Shown here piece by piece: positions 29,108-29,458 of a stretch of 29,458 bases of DNA. Position numbers and translations under genes: made by a program. The notes under the pieces were generated by a model that worked only from the letters and a program-made list of their open reading frames with translations, searched no databases and had not been told where the DNA came from. Every line of letters begins with the position of its first letter. The stretch's first letter is position 1. The DNA lies in NCBI GenBank assembly GCA_900546315.1, contig URCP01000026.1:1-29458 (forward strand). Reading direction: 5' to 3'. This stretch comes from an uncultured Eubacteriales bacterium (GTDB lineage: Bacteria > Bacillota > Clostridia > Oscillospirales > CAG-272).

Positions 29108-29458
29108 TCATATGAAGCTCTTGACGAAATCGGCGATTTTCCCCGCGGCGTCCGGGTTGATTTCGCGGCGCTGGCATTCGATCATTTTCTGCTGCCTTTC
29201 GGGGCTTCTCGAGAGTTCGAGGGCGGCCTTGGCGGCTTCGAATTCGTCCTTTGTGTTTATCGACATTCCGCGCGCCTCGAAGAATTCGGCGTTCGCGGTC
29301 TCGCAGCCGGGAATCGCGCCGACGTGAATAAGCGGTATATTGGCGACCGCGGCTTCGGTGCTCGACAGACCGCCCGCCTTCGAGAGAAGGATGTCGGCGG
29401 CGTTGAACCATACGTTGACCTCTTTCGTGAACGGCACGGTGGCGATTCTGTCGTTCGC
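29108..29458 (-). CDS. MGDG synthase/MurG-type glycosyltransferase, C-terminal part (continues past the window)
   Basis: The frame is open to the last base of the window, giving the last 116 residues. FNAADILLSKAGGLSSTEAAVANIPLIHVGAIPGCETANAEFFEARGMSI is the sugar-nucleotide-binding half of a GT28 enzyme, closest in pattern to diacylglycerol glucosyl/galactosyltransferases (GGLSSTEA and PGCETANAEF) rather than MurG. Such enzymes make membrane glycolipids from diacylglycerol. With plsY just downstream in the same direction, a lipid-synthesis pair is likely. The 99 bases between them hold a TTGACA (29084-29089) but no convincing -10, so co-transcription is possible. Confidence 0.88.
   Translation of the reverse strand, partial: ANDRIATVPFTKEVNVWFNAADILLSKAGGLSSTEAAVANIPLIHVGAIPGCETANAEFFEARGMSINTKDEFEAAKAALELSRSPERQQKMIECQRREINPDAAGKIADFVKSFI

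Overview
The window looks like chromosomal DNA of a Clostridia-type member of the Bacillota, probably an uncultured gut or rumen lineage of the Oscillospirales/Christensenellales kind. The placement is inference. It rests on strong Shine-Dalgarno sites (GGAGG/AAAGGAG), many near-consensus vegetative promoters (TTGACA-17-TATAAT, often with an extended -10), short-tailed intrinsic terminators, fairly GC-rich coding DNA, large solute-binding lipoproteins, a TetM/EF-G-like GTPase, an sbcDC operon and a Crp/Fnr-ferredoxin pair. No rRNA gene, phage, insertion sequence or CRISPR array is visible.

Layout. 1-1589: the 3' end of a zinc-type alcohol dehydrogenase and an overlapping Gfo/Idh/MocA oxidoreductase, closed by a terminator. 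1595-2225: a hicAB toxin-antitoxin pair, leftward, behind a consensus promoter with a 12-bp palindrome in its spacer. 2242-4947: a leftward gene for an 879-aa translation-factor GTPase joined to a C-terminal NYN nuclease domain closely resembling Rae1/YacP. This is the most striking gene in the window. 4978-5223: a promoter, a structured leader of about 100 nt, tRNA-Arg(CCT) and a terminator. 5284-6222: a putative HELGH zinc peptidase. 6249-6601: a broken TetR reading frame joined to a beta-helix fragment behind an intact palindromic operator/promoter. 6686-9193: an AraC regulator and a sugar-type solute-binding lipoprotein. 9271-10319: a low-molecular-weight tyrosine phosphatase and a variant peptide deformylase. 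10449-12740: a phosphoribosyltransferase divergent from an AzgA-type purine permease. 12739-16080: a GH123/DUF4091-like protein and a beta-lactamase-fold serine hydrolase. 16113-18996: an 894-aa lipoprotein with a propeller-like N-terminal part and a solute-binding C-terminal part. 18995-23974: a metallophosphoesterase-sbcD-sbcC operon with 4-bp overlaps and a possible attenuated leader. 23927-25870: an AraC regulator overlapping a gene for a PD-(D/E)xK-like protein. 25960-27564: a Crp/Fnr regulator divergent from a ferredoxin-like protein, with a dyad between them. 27608-28245: a TetR regulator. 28244-29458: plsY with a 15-bp tandem repeat at its 3' end, and the C-terminal part of a lipid glycosyltransferase.

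How the genes fit together. Several small modules recur: carbohydrate uptake and breakdown (AraC regulators, lipoproteins, GH123-like protein, oxidoreductases), purine salvage (phosphoribosyltransferase plus permease), DNA-end processing (sbcDC plus a phosphoesterase), redox or nitrosative sensing (Crp/Fnr plus ferredoxin) and membrane lipid synthesis (plsY plus glycosyltransferase). The GTPase-NYN fusion and the HicA toxin are both predicted to act on mRNA and lie next to each other in the same orientation, each with its own promoter. All functions here were assigned by reading motifs; no database search was run.
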